Shown here: positions 49,743 to 59,774 of the stretch, piece by piece
Numbering within the stretch: position 1 is the first letter of the stretch
How the letters are laid out: each line of letters begins with the position of its first letter
Origin: Actinokineospora diospyrosa
Lineage (GTDB): Bacteria; Actinomycetota; Actinomycetes; Mycobacteriales; Pseudonocardiaceae
Assembly (NCBI RefSeq): GCF_024171925.1
Contig: NZ_JAMTCO010000003.1
Location: 1-64,000 of the forward strand
Length of the DNA: 64,000 bases
Reading direction: 5' to 3'
The notes under the pieces: generated by a model
What the model saw: only the letters and a program-made list of their open reading frames with translations
The model's database searches: none
Told to the model about the DNA's origin: nothing
Made by a program: the position numbers and the translations under genes

Positions 49743-52453
49743 GCGCCCCGATCGGCGACCTCGTCGAGCACGCCGCGCACCTGCTGCCCGAGCAGGGTCC
49801 ACTCCAGACATTCGTGCACCACAACACGTTGCACGCCTTCGAGGACCTCCCCTTCCACGACGCGGTGGTGCGCGCGGGCGAGCTGTTCGGCGCCCAGCCG
49901 TTCCCGACCGAGGAGGAACTGCACGACCACGTCGTGCTCGGTCGGATCACTGACGCGGACCTGGTCGCCGTCGTGGCCGAGGAGGTCGCCGACGACGGTC
50001 TGCCGGTCGTGCCGGGCGGACCGACCCGGCGCGAGTTCCACGTCCACCGGTTGCGGCACCTGCTCGACGTGCCGCGGGGGCCTTCGCTGCGCTGGCTGCT
50101 GGCGGAGGCGGGCGACCTCGGGCCGACCTGGGCCGAACTGCTGGCCGCCGCGCCGAAGGTGGTCCCGACCGCGGCCGCGGCACCCCGGCCGCGCGACCGG
50201 GTGCTCGCCGAGACCGGCGTCGACACCGATACCTTGGTGCACCCGCTGCTGATCCGGCTCGCGGGTGCCTTCCTCGACCAGGGCGTGGCGTACTGGCCGA
50301 TGCCCGCACGCGACCAGGGCTTCCTCGCCGCTTTCCGCCACCTGTACGCGAAGGCGGGCGGTCCGCCGGATCGGTTCCTGCGCGGCCTGGGTGCGACGCT
50401 GCGCGAACAGTCCACTTGGGACGCGGAGCGCACCGTCGCGTGGGCGTTGACCGAGCTGGAGGTGCCGGAGGCCGACTGGGGCGAGGCGATCCTCGCCACG
50501 CTGCTGTCGTTGCGCGGCTGGGCGGGCATGATGCGGCAGTTCGAGGTGCGGCCCGACCGCGCCCCGGTCGCCGCGCAACCTGCCCGGCTCGTCGACTACC
50601 TGGCCGTGCAGCTGACGCTGGACCTGTTCGCGACGCGGCACGTCCTCGCCAAGGCCCCGGCGCGGGGCGCGGTCGTCGAGGTCACCGCTCGCCCGGATGT
50701 CGAACTGGCCTACGAGGCGTTCGTCCTCGCGCAGACCATGGCCGTCGACCCCACCCCGGACCCGGCCGCGTGGCTCGCGCTGGTCGGTGACTGCGACGGG
50801 TTGCGTCGACGCCGACTGCTGCACGCCGCCTACGAACGCCGCCACCGGGTCGGCGTGCTGGACGGTCTCGCCGCGCACCAACGCATGTCTACTTCGGACA
50901 ATACGTCGGTCGAATTTCAAGCGGTGTTCTGCATCGACGAGCGCGAGGAGTCGCTGCGCAGGCACCTGGAGGAGAACACGCCGACCGCGCAGACCTTCGG
51001 TTTCGCCGGGTTCTTCGGTGTGGCGATGAACTACCGGGGCGTGCACGACATCCACTCGCGTCCACTGTGCCCGGTCGTGATCACCCCGACGCACGACGTG
51101 GTCGAACGACCCATCACCCAGGGGCGCGCCGTGTTCCGCAAGGTCCGGGCCGGGTGGAGCCACCACGTGGGCGTCGGTAGCCGCACGTTGGCCAGGGGCG
51201 GGCTGTTCAGCCTCGGGCTCGGCGCGGTGGGTCTGGCATCGCTGGTCGGGCGCTGCCTGTTCCCCCGCCAGGCGCAACGGTTCTCGCACCGGCTTGACGG
51301 GCGGTACCCGCGCACCCGGCTCGACATCGGCTACACCGTCGAGGAGATGGTCGGCATCGTCGGGGCGGTCCTGCGCACGACCGGGGTGCTCGCCGCGCCC
51401 GCGCCGATCGTCCTGCTGGTCGGACACGGGTCATCGAGCATGAACAACCCGCACGAGTCCGCGCACGACTGCGGCGCGACCGGTGGCGGCCGCGGCGGTC
51501 CCAACGCCCGCGCGTTCGCCGCGATGGCCAACAACCCGCTCGTGCGCGCCGCTCTCGGTCTCCCGGACGACATCTGGTTCGTCGGTTCGTACCACAACAC
51601 CTGCGACGACACGATGACCTACTTTGACGAGGACCTCGTGCCCGCGCGATCGGTCGCCGAGTTGGACCGGGCCAAGACGGCCATGGCCCAGGCCTGCGTG
51701 TTCGCCGCGCACGAGCGCTGCCGCCGGTTCGAGACCGCCCCGCACGACCTGGCGCTCGACGACGCGCTCGCCCACGCGCAGACGCACGCGGTCGACCTCG
51801 GCCAGCCCAGGCCGGAGTACGGGCACGCCACCAACGCCGTGTGCGTTGTGGGTCGCCGTTCGTTGACCCGCGGTCTCTACCTGGACCGACGCGCGTTCCT
51901 GGTGTCCTACGACCCGGCTTCTGACACCGACGACGCGCTGCTGACCTCGTTGCTGCTCGCGGTCGGACCGGTCTGCGCGGGCATCAACCTGGAGTACTAC
52001 TTCAGCTACGTCGACCCGGCGCGCTACGGCTGCGGGACGAAGCTCCCGCACAACATCACCGGCCTGCTGGGTGTGATGGACGGGCACGCGTCCGACCTGC
52101 GCACCGGTCTGCCCTGGCAGATGGTCGAGATCCACGAGCCGGTGCGCCTGCTGCTGGTCGTCGAGGCCACACCGCAACGGCTGTCGGCGATCCTGTCCGC
52201 GCACGCCGGTCTCGCCCGGCTCGTGGGCAACGGGTGGATCCAACTGGTGGCGTGGGTTCCCGAGGACGACGCGATGTTCCTGTTCCGGGATGGGACTTTC
52301 CAGCCACACCTGCCGGAGACCACGCAGTTCCCCGTCGTGTCGCGGTCGGCGGAGGTCTACGCCGGGCAGCGCGGGCACCTGGGGTGCGCGCACGTCCTGG
52401 CCGGGGTGGAGCTGCCGGTGCCGGTGCTCGCCACCGCGCAGGAGGTCAGATGA
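49739..52453 (+). CDS. dabA: DabA (DUF2309) inorganic carbon uptake subunit
   Basis: A 904-aa DabA/UPF0753 protein, a beta-carbonic-anhydrase-like zinc protein that with DabB drives one-way CO2 hydration. CIDEREES places Cys398 and Asp400, and GHGSSSMNNP with HDCG places His563 and Cys578; these fit the zinc ligands known as Cys351, Asp353, His524 and Cys539 in the Halothiobacillus protein, with the same 15-residue spacing between the last two. HNTLHAFEDLPFHDA at the N-terminus is another hallmark. The ATG overlaps the sulP stop and the stop overlaps dabB. Confidence 0.95.
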   Translation: MSAPIGDLVEHAAHLLPEQGPLQTFVHHNTLHAFEDLPFHDAVVRAGELFGAQPFPTEEELHDHVVLGRITDADLVAVVAEEVADDGLPVVPGGPTRREFHVHRLRHLLDVPRGPSLRWLLAEAGDLGPTWAELLAAAPKVVPTAAAAPRPRDRVLAETGVDTDTLVHPLLIRLAGAFLDQGVAYWPMPARDQGFLAAFRHLYAKAGGPPDRFLRGLGATLREQSTWDAERTVAWALTELEVPEADWGEAILATLLSLRGWAGMMRQFEVRPDRAPVAAQPARLVDYLAVQLTLDLFATRHVLAKAPARGAVVEVTARPDVELAYEAFVLAQTMAVDPTPDPAAWLALVGDCDGLRRRRLLHAAYERRHRVGVLDGLAAHQRMSTSDNTSVEFQAVFCIDEREESLRRHLEENTPTAQTFGFAGFFGVAMNYRGVHDIHSRPLCPVVITPTHDVVERPITQGRAVFRKVRAGWSHHVGVGSRTLARGGLFSLGLGAVGLASLVGRCLFPRQAQRFSHRLDGRYPRTRLDIGYTVEEMVGIVGAVLRTTGVLAAPAPIVLLVGHGSSSMNNPHESAHDCGATGGGRGGPNARAFAAMANNPLVRAALGLPDDIWFVGSYHNTCDDTMTYFDEDLVPARSVAELDRAKTAMAQACVFAAHERCRRFETAPHDLALDDALAHAQTHAVDLGQPRPEYGHATNAVCVVGRRSLTRGLYLDRRAFLVSYDPASDTDDALLTSLLLAVGPVCAGINLEYYFSYVDPARYGCGTKLPHNITGLLGVMDGHASDLRTGLPWQMVEIHEPVRLLLVVEATPQRLSAILSAHAGLARLVGNGWIQLVAWVPEDDAMFLFRDGTFQPHLPETTQFPVVSRSAEVYAGQRGHLGCAHVLAGVELPVPVLATAQEVR

Positions 52454-53652
52454 GCGCGCTCCTGATCGCCGCGCTGGGAGTTCCGCTGGCGGCGTTCCTC
52501 GGCCTGGCCTTGGCCATGTGGTTCGGTCGCGTGTGGACAGAAGGTGTCGTGTCCGGCCTCGTCATCGGCGCGGCCGCGATCTCCGGCCTCTCGGGCGTGG
52601 CGCTCGCCGTTGTGTGCCTTGTGGACGGTCCGGGGTCGGCCGTGCTGGGGACCTGGTTCGCCGGGTTCCCGCTGCGGTTGACCGCGGACTGGCTGTCGGT
52701 GCCGGTGGTCGTCCTGGTGGGACTGCTCGGCTGCCTGATCGGGGCGTTCTCGCAGCGCTACTTGCACCGCGACCCCGGCTACCGGCGGTTCTACCTGCTG
52801 CTGGCGCTGTTCGTGGCGGCCGTGCAGGTCGTCGTCCTCGCCGGGACGCTGGACCTGCTTGTGGTCGGCTGGGAACTGGCGGGCCTGGCGTCCGCGCTGC
52901 TGATCGCGTTCTTCCACCACCGGCCCGGACCGGTCGCGGGTGGTCTGCGCGCGTTCATCACCTACCGGATCAGCGACATCGGCCTGATCGGGGCGGCTGT
53001 CGTGGAACACCACGGCGGCAGCCACACCGTAGTCGGGCTGTTGCTGGTGTGGGCGGTGTTGGGCAAGTCGGCGCAGTTCCCGCTGGGCGGCTGGCTGCCC
53101 CGCGCCATGGAGGGGCCGACGCCGTCGAGCGCGATCTGCTACGGCGCGATCTCGGTCAGCCTCGGCCCGTACCTGTTGCTGCGCAACGGCGTTGACGGCC
53201 CGGCGGTGATCGCGGTCGGCGTTGTGACCGCGTTGTACGCGACGCTGGTCGGGCGGGCGCAGACCGACATCAAGAGCAGCCTCGCCTACGCGTCGATGAC
53301 GCAGATCGCGGTGGTGCTGGTCGAGGTCGGCCTCGGGTGGGACGTCCTGGCCCTGGTCCACCTGATCGCCCACGCGCTGCTGCGCAGCGGTCAGATCCTC
53401 CGCTCACCGAGCCTGCTGCACGACCACCACCACTTGGAACAGTCCCTCGGCGGGCCGATCCCCGGCACCGGGCGGCATTTCGAGCGGATCCTGCCCGCGC
53501 GGGCGCGCACCTGGCTGTACCGGTTCGCGCTCGAACGCGGGTACGTGGACGCGTTCCTGGTCGACCGCGTGGTCGGCGGCCTGGTCCGCACGGTGAACCG
53601 GGCCGCGGTCGCCGAAGAGCGCTGGGTCGACCGCCAGGCGGTGACCCGGTGA
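52450..53652 (+). CDS. dabB: DabB-type proton-channel subunit
   Basis: A 400-aa membrane protein related to NuoL/MrpA. Helices are dense; TLDLLVVGWELAGLASALLI, KSAQFPLGGWLPRAMEGPTP and DIKSSLAYASMTQIAVVLVE are the proton-pump signatures with the conserved Lys and Glu. It is somewhat shorter than the usual DabB. Partner of DabA; it would couple proton flow to CO2 hydration. Start overlaps the dabA stop by four bases. Confidence 0.9.
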   Translation: MSALLIAALGVPLAAFLGLALAMWFGRVWTEGVVSGLVIGAAAISGLSGVALAVVCLVDGPGSAVLGTWFAGFPLRLTADWLSVPVVVLVGLLGCLIGAFSQRYLHRDPGYRRFYLLLALFVAAVQVVVLAGTLDLLVVGWELAGLASALLIAFFHHRPGPVAGGLRAFITYRISDIGLIGAAVVEHHGGSHTVVGLLLVWAVLGKSAQFPLGGWLPRAMEGPTPSSAICYGAISVSLGPYLLLRNGVDGPAVIAVGVVTALYATLVGRAQTDIKSSLAYASMTQIAVVLVEVGLGWDVLALVHLIAHALLRSGQILRSPSLLHDHHHLEQSLGGPIPGTGRHFERILPARARTWLYRFALERGYVDAFLVDRVVGGLVRTVNRAAVAEERWVDRQAVTR

Positions 53653-54794
53653 TCGCCCTCGGCCCACTGGCCGTCGCCCTGGTCTGGCTGGTCGGCGCGA
53701 TCATCGTCGGCCGCGTCGCCGACCCGCGCCAAGCCCGCCGCGCCGCGACCTGGGTGGCCTCGGTCGCCGTCGCGGTGTCGGCGGTCGCGGTGACCTTGCC
53801 GGAAGCCCCACTGGCCGGTCAGGTCAGCGCGGGCGCCGGAGCGGCAGGTTGCCTGGCGATCAGCCTGGCAGGCCTGCTAGTGGCCGCCATGAGCCCGGTC
53901 GACGGCGCCGCCCCGGTCCTCGCGGCCCGGCTGTTCGCTGTCGCATGTGGACTACTGGCCTTCCGCTACACCGTCGTCGACGCCGCCCTCCTGGCCCTGG
54001 CGACCTGGCTGGTCTGGTCCGGTGATCGACTCTTCGCGCGCTACCAGTTCCCCGCCGCGGCCCTGCTGATCGTCGGCGCTCTACTACCGGGGCCGGCGGG
54101 AACCATCGCGCTGGCAGCCGGAGTCGCCATCCGCATGGCCGCTTTCCCCGCCCACGCCTGGTTCCCCCGCTTCGTCGACCGCACCCCCATCGGTGTCGTC
54201 GTCGCCTACCAAGCGGCCCCGGTCGTGCTGCTGGAACCGTCCACTGTGGTCTTGACCGCCCTCGGCGCGATCACGGCGTTGTCCGCCGCCATCTTCGCCG
54301 CCGCCTCCACCGACGGCCGTCGAACCTTGGCCTACCTGCTCATCACCACCAACGGCCTGGTCATCGCAGGCGCGTCCTGGCTGGTCGCGACCCTGGCCAC
54401 CGCGGGATTGGCCATGACCGTCGGCGCCCTCGCCGCCCGCCGGGACTCCCTGTCCTTCAACGAAGGCGGCGACTTCACGGCCACCCCCCGGCTCGCCGTG
54501 TCGTACCTGGTGTTCGGGTTGTCGCTGGCAGGGTTCCCCCTGCTGGCGGGATTCGCCGTGGGACACCACCTGCCACACGCGCTCGCCACCCCGGTGGCGA
54601 TCATCGTGGTGGTCGCCCTGTCCGTCACCGGCATCGCCGTCGTGCGCGGATTCCTCGCCCTCTTCACCCGCCGCCCCCCGACCACCGGCGAACGCGACCT
54701 GACCCCCCTGGAGAACTACGCGGTGGTCCCGGCCATGGCGGTACTGGTGCTGATCGGCCTGGCCCCCGGTCTCCTCACCTGGGCCTCTGCGTGA
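53649..54794 (+). CDS. Additional NADH-dehydrogenase-like membrane subunit of the dab operon
   Basis: A 381-aa membrane protein with about ten helices, showing RMAAFPAHAWFPRFVDRTPI and a region TDGRRTLAYLLITTNGLVIA that mirror the antiporter family but with weaker conservation than DabB. The GTG overlaps the dabB stop by four bases, so it is made together with DabA/DabB. The two-gene DAC systems described so far do not include it. It may add a second proton path or anchor DabA. A strong terminator follows. Confidence 0.8.
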   Translation: MIALGPLAVALVWLVGAIIVGRVADPRQARRAATWVASVAVAVSAVAVTLPEAPLAGQVSAGAGAAGCLAISLAGLLVAAMSPVDGAAPVLAARLFAVACGLLAFRYTVVDAALLALATWLVWSGDRLFARYQFPAAALLIVGALLPGPAGTIALAAGVAIRMAAFPAHAWFPRFVDRTPIGVVVAYQAAPVVLLEPSTVVLTALGAITALSAAIFAAASTDGRRTLAYLLITTNGLVIAGASWLVATLATAGLAMTVGALAARRDSLSFNEGGDFTATPRLAVSYLVFGLSLAGFPLLAGFAVGHHLPHALATPVAIIVVVALSVTGIAVVRGFLALFTRRPPTTGERDLTPLENYAVVPAMAVLVLIGLAPGLLTWASA

Positions 54795-54796
54795 GC

Positions 54797-54835
54797 TGTC
54801 CGCGCGGGTGGACACCCGGTCCACCCGCGCGGACA
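54797..54835 (+). terminator. Terminator of the sulP-dab operon
   Basis: A perfect 17-bp inverted repeat (TGTCCGCGCGGGTGGAC at 54797-54813, complement at 54819-54835) with a 5-nt loop, directly after the last stop codon. Confidence 0.85.
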
Positions 54836-54845
54836 CTGGAACGCG

Positions 54846-55688
54846 ATGAATCCCGACCGGCGCCTGCGCGCCCTCAACTCCTTGCACGGACTCGCTCTCG
54901 GTGATGCCCTCGGCTCACAGTTCTTCGTCCCCGACAACCGCCCCCACCTGACCGCCCGCACTGAACCGCCCGGCCCGTGGCAGTGGACCGACGACGCCGA
55001 GATGGCGTGCTCGGTGTTCGCGGAGCTCGACCGGCACGGCCGCGTCGACCAAGACCACCTGGCCGCTTCTTTCGCCCAGCACCACGACTTCGACCGCGGC
55101 TACGGTCCCGCGGTCAACCGCATGCTCCGCCTGATCCGCACCGGCGAGTCCTGGCGGTCCCTGGCCCCCGCCCTCTTCGACGGCGCGGGCTCGTGGGGCA
55201 ACGGCGCCGCCATGCGCGTGGCCCCCCTCGGCGCCTGGTTCGCCGACGACCTCGCCCTGGCCGCCTCGGAAGCCGCCCTCTCGGCCACCGTCACGCACAC
55301 CCACCCCGAAGCGGTCGCAGGTGCTGTGGCCGTCGCCGTCGCGGCCGCTGTCGCCGCCCGCGGCACAGACGACCTGCTGGCCGAGGTCCTCCCGCACATC
55401 CCGCCCAGCGCCCTGCGCGACGCGGTCGACCACGCCCGCACGGTGTCGACCGGGGCGGCAGAGCAGCTCGGCAACGGCAGGCACACCAGCGCCCTGGACA
55501 CGGTCCCGTTCGCCCTCTGGGTGGCCGCCCACCACCCGGACGACTACGCCGCCGCGTTCTGGACCACCGCCACCGCAGGCGGCGACGTCGACACAACCTG
55601 CGCCATCGTCGGCGGCATCGTGGCCGCTCCACCACCGCCCCACTGGCTGGCGAAGTGCGAACCCCTGCCCGCCTGGGCAGGTGTCTAG
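54846..55688 (+). CDS. ADP-ribosylglycohydrolase family protein
   Basis: A 280-aa DraG/ARH-type protein. GLALGDALGSQFF, WTDDAEMACSVF (first metal site), GSWGNGAAMRVAPLG and GGDVDTTCAIVGGI (second metal site) are all present, so the dinuclear Mg site is complete apart from Glu in place of Thr in TDDTxM (here TDDAEM). It removes ADP-ribose from proteins or nucleic acids. No partner ADP-ribosyltransferase is in the window. Starts 11 bp after the dab terminator. Confidence 0.88.
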   Translation: MNPDRRLRALNSLHGLALGDALGSQFFVPDNRPHLTARTEPPGPWQWTDDAEMACSVFAELDRHGRVDQDHLAASFAQHHDFDRGYGPAVNRMLRLIRTGESWRSLAPALFDGAGSWGNGAAMRVAPLGAWFADDLALAASEAALSATVTHTHPEAVAGAVAVAVAAAVAARGTDDLLAEVLPHIPPSALRDAVDHARTVSTGAAEQLGNGRHTSALDTVPFALWVAAHHPDDYAAAFWTTATAGGDVDTTCAIVGGIVAAPPPPHWLAKCEPLPAWAGV

Positions 55689-55813
55689 ACCCCCGGAGGT
55701 CTCCGGCTCGAGTCCGTCCCACTCAAGCTCGGCTCGACCGGTCTTGGCCTGAGGCGAGTCGGCGAGGTGCGCGGGTTGGAGGCGTTGCGGCCCGGGGTGC
55801 GGGTGAATCGCGA

Positions 55814-55993
55814 CTAGTCGTCGATGTCGTCGTCGTCGCGGGCCAGGAAGGTGGCCAGGCGTTCGGTGGCGGTTTCGAACTCGGGGTTGTTGTCGACGAA
55901 GGCGCGCATGCGGTCGGCGAGCCAGGCGAAGGTTACTTCTTCCTCGCCCCGGCGGGTCTCGAGTTCCTCGATGCCGCGGTCGGTGAAGTACAT
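55814..55993 (-). CDS. DUF6104-type small acidic protein
   Basis: On the minus strand ATG 55993 to TAG 55814 encode 59 residues starting MYFTDRGIEELETRRGEEEV and ending in an Asp run (RDDDDIDD). The sequence matches the conserved actinobacterial DUF6104 family (FTDRGIEELE, FAWLADRMRAFVD, RLATFLAR). It lies just downstream of kgd; function unknown. Confidence 0.85.
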   Translation of the reverse strand: MYFTDRGIEELETRRGEEEVTFAWLADRMRAFVDNNPEFETATERLATFLARDDDDIDD

Positions 55994-56015
55994 GGCGGGT
56001 CCCCTGGGAATGGAA

Positions 56016-56045
56016 GGGGCCGCCGGGGTGGAAACCGGCGGCCCC
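56016..56045 (-). terminator. Hairpin after kgd
   Basis: Arms GGGGCCGCCGG (56016-56026) and CCGGCGGCCCC (56035-56045) with an 8-nt loop, between the kgd stop and the DUF6104 start. Confidence 0.75.
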
Positions 56046-56060
56046 GCTGTCGAACGGGTG

Positions 56061-59000
56061 TTACTCGAAGGCCTTCTCGATCAGGGAGCGCTGCTCCAGC
56101 TCGTGCACCTTGCTCGACCCGGCCGACGGCGCCGACATGGGGCGGCGGGAGACGCGGGTGATGCGGGTGACGCGGTCCGGGAACAGCTCCGGCAGGGCCA
56201 GGCCGTAGAACGGCCAGGAACCCTGGTTGGCCGGTTCCTCCTGCACCCAGCGGATGTCGGCGGCGTTCGGGTAGCGGTCGAAGATGGCGCCGATCTTGCG
56301 CTGCGGCACCGGGTACAGCTGCTCGACCCGCACCACCGCGACGTCCTTGATGCCGCGCTTGGCCTGCTCGGCGGCCAGCTCGTAGTACAGCTTGCCGGAC
56401 ACGAACAGGATCTTGCGCACGCCGGCCGGGTCCGGCGCGGTCGGGTCGTCGATGATCGACTCGAAGCGGGTGTCGCCGATGAAGTCCTCGACCGGGGAGA
56501 CCGCGGCCTTGTTGCGCAGCATGGACTTCGGGGTGAACACCACCAGCGGCCGCTGGACGCCGTCGAGGGCGTGCCTACGCAGCAGGTGGAAGTAGTTCGC
56601 GGGCGTCGACGGGACCGAGACGGTCATCGAGCCCTCGGCGCACAGCTGCAGCCAGCGCTCGATGCGGCCGGAGGTGTGGTCCGGGCCCTGGCCCTCGTGC
56701 CCGTGCGGCAGCAGCACCACCACGTCCGACACCTGGCCCCACTTGGCCTCCGACGAGGAGATGTACTCGTCGATCACCGACTGGGCGCCGTTGACGAAGT
56801 CGCCGAACTGGGCCTCCCACAGCACCAGCGCCTCGGGGTTGGCCACCGAGTAGCCGTACTCGAAGCCCAGCGCCGCGTACTCCGAGAGCGCCGAGTCGTA
56901 GACCATGAACTTGCCCTGGTCGGCGGACAGGTTCTGCAGCGGCAGGTACTCGCGGCCGCTCTTGCGGTCGATCACCGCGGCGTGCCGCTGGGTGAAGGTG
57001 CCCCGGCGCGAGTCCTGACCGGCCAGCCGCACCATGCGGCCCTCCAGGGTCAGCGACCCGAACGCCAGCAGTTCGCCGTAGGCCCAGTCGATGCCGCCCT
57101 CGCGCGACATCTTCTCCCGGCGCTCCAGCACCGGCTTGACCCTGGGGTGCACGGTGAAGCCGTCCGGCAGGTTCACGTGCGCGTCGGCGATGCGCTCGAG
57201 CACCGAGCGGTCCACACCGGTCGACAGCTTCGCCGGGACCTGCTGGTCGCGCTCGACCGACGGGCTCGGCGAGATCGGGTGCTTCTCCAGCTCGCGCACC
57301 TCGTTGAACACGTGCTCGAGCTGGCTGGAGAAGTCCCGCAGCGCCTTCTCGGCCTCTTCCACCGAGATGTCACCGCGGCCGATGAGCGCCTCGGTGTATC
57401 CCTTTCGGACACTGCGCTTGGTGTCGATGATGTCGTACATCCCGGGCTGCGTCATCGAGGGGTCGTCGCCCTCGTTGTGGCCGCGGCGGCGGTAGCAGAC
57501 CAGGTCGACCACGACGTCCTTGTTGAACGTCTGCCGGTAGTCCATCGCCAGCCGCGCCACCCAGTAGCACGCCTCCGGGTCGTCGCCGTTCACGTGGAAC
57601 ACCGGCGCCTGGATCATCTTCGCCACGTCGGTCGCGTACTGCGAGGAGCGCGAGTGCTCCGGCGCGGTGGTGAACCCGACCTGGTTGTTGATGACCACGT
57701 GCACGGTGCCGCCGGTGCGGTAACCGCGCAGCAGCGCCAGGTTCAGCGTCTCGGCGACCACGCCCTGACCGGCGAACGCGGCGTCGCCGTGCAGCGCGAC
57801 CGGCAGCACGGAGAACCCGACGCCGCTCTCGTCGCCCTTGTCCAGCAGGTCCTGCTTGGCCCGCACGATGCCCTCGAGCACCGGGTCCACGGTCTCCAGG
57901 TGCGACGGGTTCGCCGTCAGCGACACCCGGGTCTCACCGTCGCCGAACATCCGGAAGTACTTGCCCTCGGCGCCCAGGTGGTACTTCACGTCGCCGGAAC
58001 CGTGCGCCTGCCCCGGGTCCAGGTTGCCCTCGAACTCCTGGAAGATCTGCGCGATCGGCTTGCCGACGATGTTGGCCAGCACGTTGAGCCGACCCCGGTG
58101 CGGCATGCCGATGACGACCTCGTCGAGCTCGTACTCGGCCGCCTTGTCCAGCAGCGTGTCCAGCAGCGGGATGACCGACTCGCCGCCCTCGAGCGAGAAC
58201 CGCTTCTGCCCCACGTACTTGGTCTGCAGGAAGGTCTCGAACGCCTCGGCCGCGTTGAGCTTGCTCAGCACGTACTTCTGCACCGCGGCGGCGGGCTTCT
58301 CGTGCGCGACCTCGACCCGCTCCTGGATCCAGCGCCGCTCGGCCGGGTCGAGGATGTAGGTGTACTCCACACCGACGGTGCGGCAGTAGGAGTCGCGCAG
58401 GACGCCGAGCACGTCGCGCAGCTTCATCCGCTCCTTGCCCGCGAACCCGCCGACCGGGAACTCGCGGTCGAGGTCCCACAGGGTCAACCCGTGCGAGCGG
58501 ACGTCGAGGTCCTCGTGCTTGCGCTGGCGGTAGTTCAGCGGGTCGGTGTCGGCCATCAGGTGGCCGCGGGTGCGGTAGGCGTCGATCAGCCCGATCACCC
58601 GCGCGGTCTTGTCGACCGGGCCCTCGGCGAGGTCCGCGGTCCACCGGATCGGCTCGTAGGGGATCCGCAGCGAGGTGAAGATGTCGTCGTAGAAGCCGTC
58701 CTCGCCCAGTAGCAACCGGTGGATCTCGCGCAGGAACTCGCCGGACTCGGCGCCCTGGATGATCCGGTGGTCGTAGGTGGAGGTCAGCGTGATGATCTTG
58801 CTGATGCCCATCTCGATCAGCGTCTTGTCGCTGGCGCCCTGGAACGGCGCGGGGTACTCCATCGCGCCGACGCCCAGGATCGCGCCCTGGCCGACCGACA
58901 GCCGCGGCACCGAGTGGTTGGTGCCGATGCCGCCCGGGTTGGTCAGCGAGATCGTGGTGCCCGCGAAGTCGTCGGTGGTGAGGGTGCCGCCGCGGGCCTT

Positions 59001-59774
59001 GCGGATCAGGTCCTCGTAGGCCTGCCAGAACTGCTGGAAGGACATCCCCTCGCAGCCCTTGATGGAGGCGACCACCAGGTTGCGGGTGCCGTCCTTGCCG
59101 GGCAGGTCGATCGCCAGGCCCAGGTTGACGTGCGCCGGGGTGACCCCCTGCGGCTTGCCGTCGGTCTCGGCGTAGTGCCGGTTCATGTTCGGGTACGCCT
59201 CGAGCGCCCGGATCATGGCGTAGCCGATGAGGTGGGTGAAGGAGACCTTCCCGCCCCTGGTCCGCTTCAGGTGGTTGTTGATCACGATGCGGTTGTCCGC
59301 GAGCAGCTTCGCGGGCACCGCGCGCACGCTGGTGGCGGTCGGCAGCGCGAGCGAGGCGTTCATGTTCTTCGCGATCGCGGCAGCTGCTCCGCGCAGGGGC
59401 TTGCGCTCCTCTTCACCGCTGGCGGCGGGCTTCGCCGCGGGCGCCTTGGCGGCGGGCGGCGGGCTGGCCGGTGCCTTGCCGTTGCCCGAGGACCGCGGCG
59501 GCTCCGCTGCCGGGGTGGCCTGCTTGGGGGCCTGCGTCTGCTGCGCGGCCTGCTTGGGCGCCGGTTGTGCGGCTGCCTTCGCTGCGCCCGCGTCGGCCGC
59601 GGTCTTGGCCTTCGCGGCACCCTGGGTCGCGGCCCGGGGTGTTGGCTTGTAGTCCGCGAAGAAGTCGTGCCACGCGGGGTCTACTGACGAGGGGTCCGCG
59701 AGGAACTGCTCGTACATCTCCTCGACGAGCCACTCGTTCGCACCGAACTGTGACGCGGGACTGCTGCTGGACAC
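56061..59774 (-). CDS. kgd: Multifunctional 2-oxoglutarate metabolism enzyme Kgd
   Basis: A 1237-aa fusion typical of Actinobacteria: an N-terminal helix ([20 protein letters not shown]), an Ala/Pro/Lys-rich linker (about 40-110), an E2-like acyltransferase domain (about 115-360, [20 protein letters not shown]) and an E1 2-oxoglutarate dehydrogenase domain (from about 370) with TANPSHLE and [10 protein letters not shown] for thiamine diphosphate. It decarboxylates 2-oxoglutarate and works with AceF/Lpd, or makes 2-hydroxy-3-oxoadipate. In mycobacteria GarA (not seen here) inhibits it. No lipoyl domain is present, as usual. Confidence 0.97.
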   Translation of the reverse strand: MSSSSPASQFGANEWLVEEMYEQFLADPSSVDPAWHDFFADYKPTPRAATQGAAKAKTAADAGAAKAAAQPAPKQAAQQTQAPKQATPAAEPPRSSGNGKAPASPPPAAKAPAAKPAASGEEERKPLRGAAAAIAKNMNASLALPTATSVRAVPAKLLADNRIVINNHLKRTRGGKVSFTHLIGYAMIRALEAYPNMNRHYAETDGKPQGVTPAHVNLGLAIDLPGKDGTRNLVVASIKGCEGMSFQQFWQAYEDLIRKARGGTLTTDDFAGTTISLTNPGGIGTNHSVPRLSVGQGAILGVGAMEYPAPFQGASDKTLIEMGISKIITLTSTYDHRIIQGAESGEFLREIHRLLLGEDGFYDDIFTSLRIPYEPIRWTADLAEGPVDKTARVIGLIDAYRTRGHLMADTDPLNYRQRKHEDLDVRSHGLTLWDLDREFPVGGFAGKERMKLRDVLGVLRDSYCRTVGVEYTYILDPAERRWIQERVEVAHEKPAAAVQKYVLSKLNAAEAFETFLQTKYVGQKRFSLEGGESVIPLLDTLLDKAAEYELDEVVIGMPHRGRLNVLANIVGKPIAQIFQEFEGNLDPGQAHGSGDVKYHLGAEGKYFRMFGDGETRVSLTANPSHLETVDPVLEGIVRAKQDLLDKGDESGVGFSVLPVALHGDAAFAGQGVVAETLNLALLRGYRTGGTVHVVINNQVGFTTAPEHSRSSQYATDVAKMIQAPVFHVNGDDPEACYWVARLAMDYRQTFNKDVVVDLVCYRRRGHNEGDDPSMTQPGMYDIIDTKRSVRKGYTEALIGRGDISVEEAEKALRDFSSQLEHVFNEVRELEKHPISPSPSVERDQQVPAKLSTGVDRSVLERIADAHVNLPDGFTVHPRVKPVLERREKMSREGGIDWAYGELLAFGSLTLEGRMVRLAGQDSRRGTFTQRHAAVIDRKSGREYLPLQNLSADQGKFMVYDSALSEYAALGFEYGYSVANPEALVLWEAQFGDFVNGAQSVIDEYISSSEAKWGQVSDVVVLLPHGHEGQGPDHTSGRIERWLQLCAEGSMTVSVPSTPANYFHLLRRHALDGVQRPLVVFTPKSMLRNKAAVSPVEDFIGDTRFESIIDDPTAPDPAGVRKILFVSGKLYYELAAEQAKRGIKDVAVVRVEQLYPVPQRKIGAIFDRYPNAADIRWVQEEPANQGSWPFYGLALPELFPDRVTRITRVSRRPMSAPSAGSSKVHELEQRSLIEKAFE

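Noticed and set aside
49256-51427. 723-aa minus-strand ORF
   Set aside because: Shadow of dabA and sulP; no family motifs.
55695-55813. Short plus-strand reading frame ending VRGLEALRPGVRVNRD
   Set aside because: It has no clear start or RBS and no recognised relative; possibly the tail of a lost gene, but not supportable.
55824-58712. 962-aa plus-strand ORF
   Set aside because: Antisense shadow of kgd; composition is typical of reverse reading of high-GC genes.
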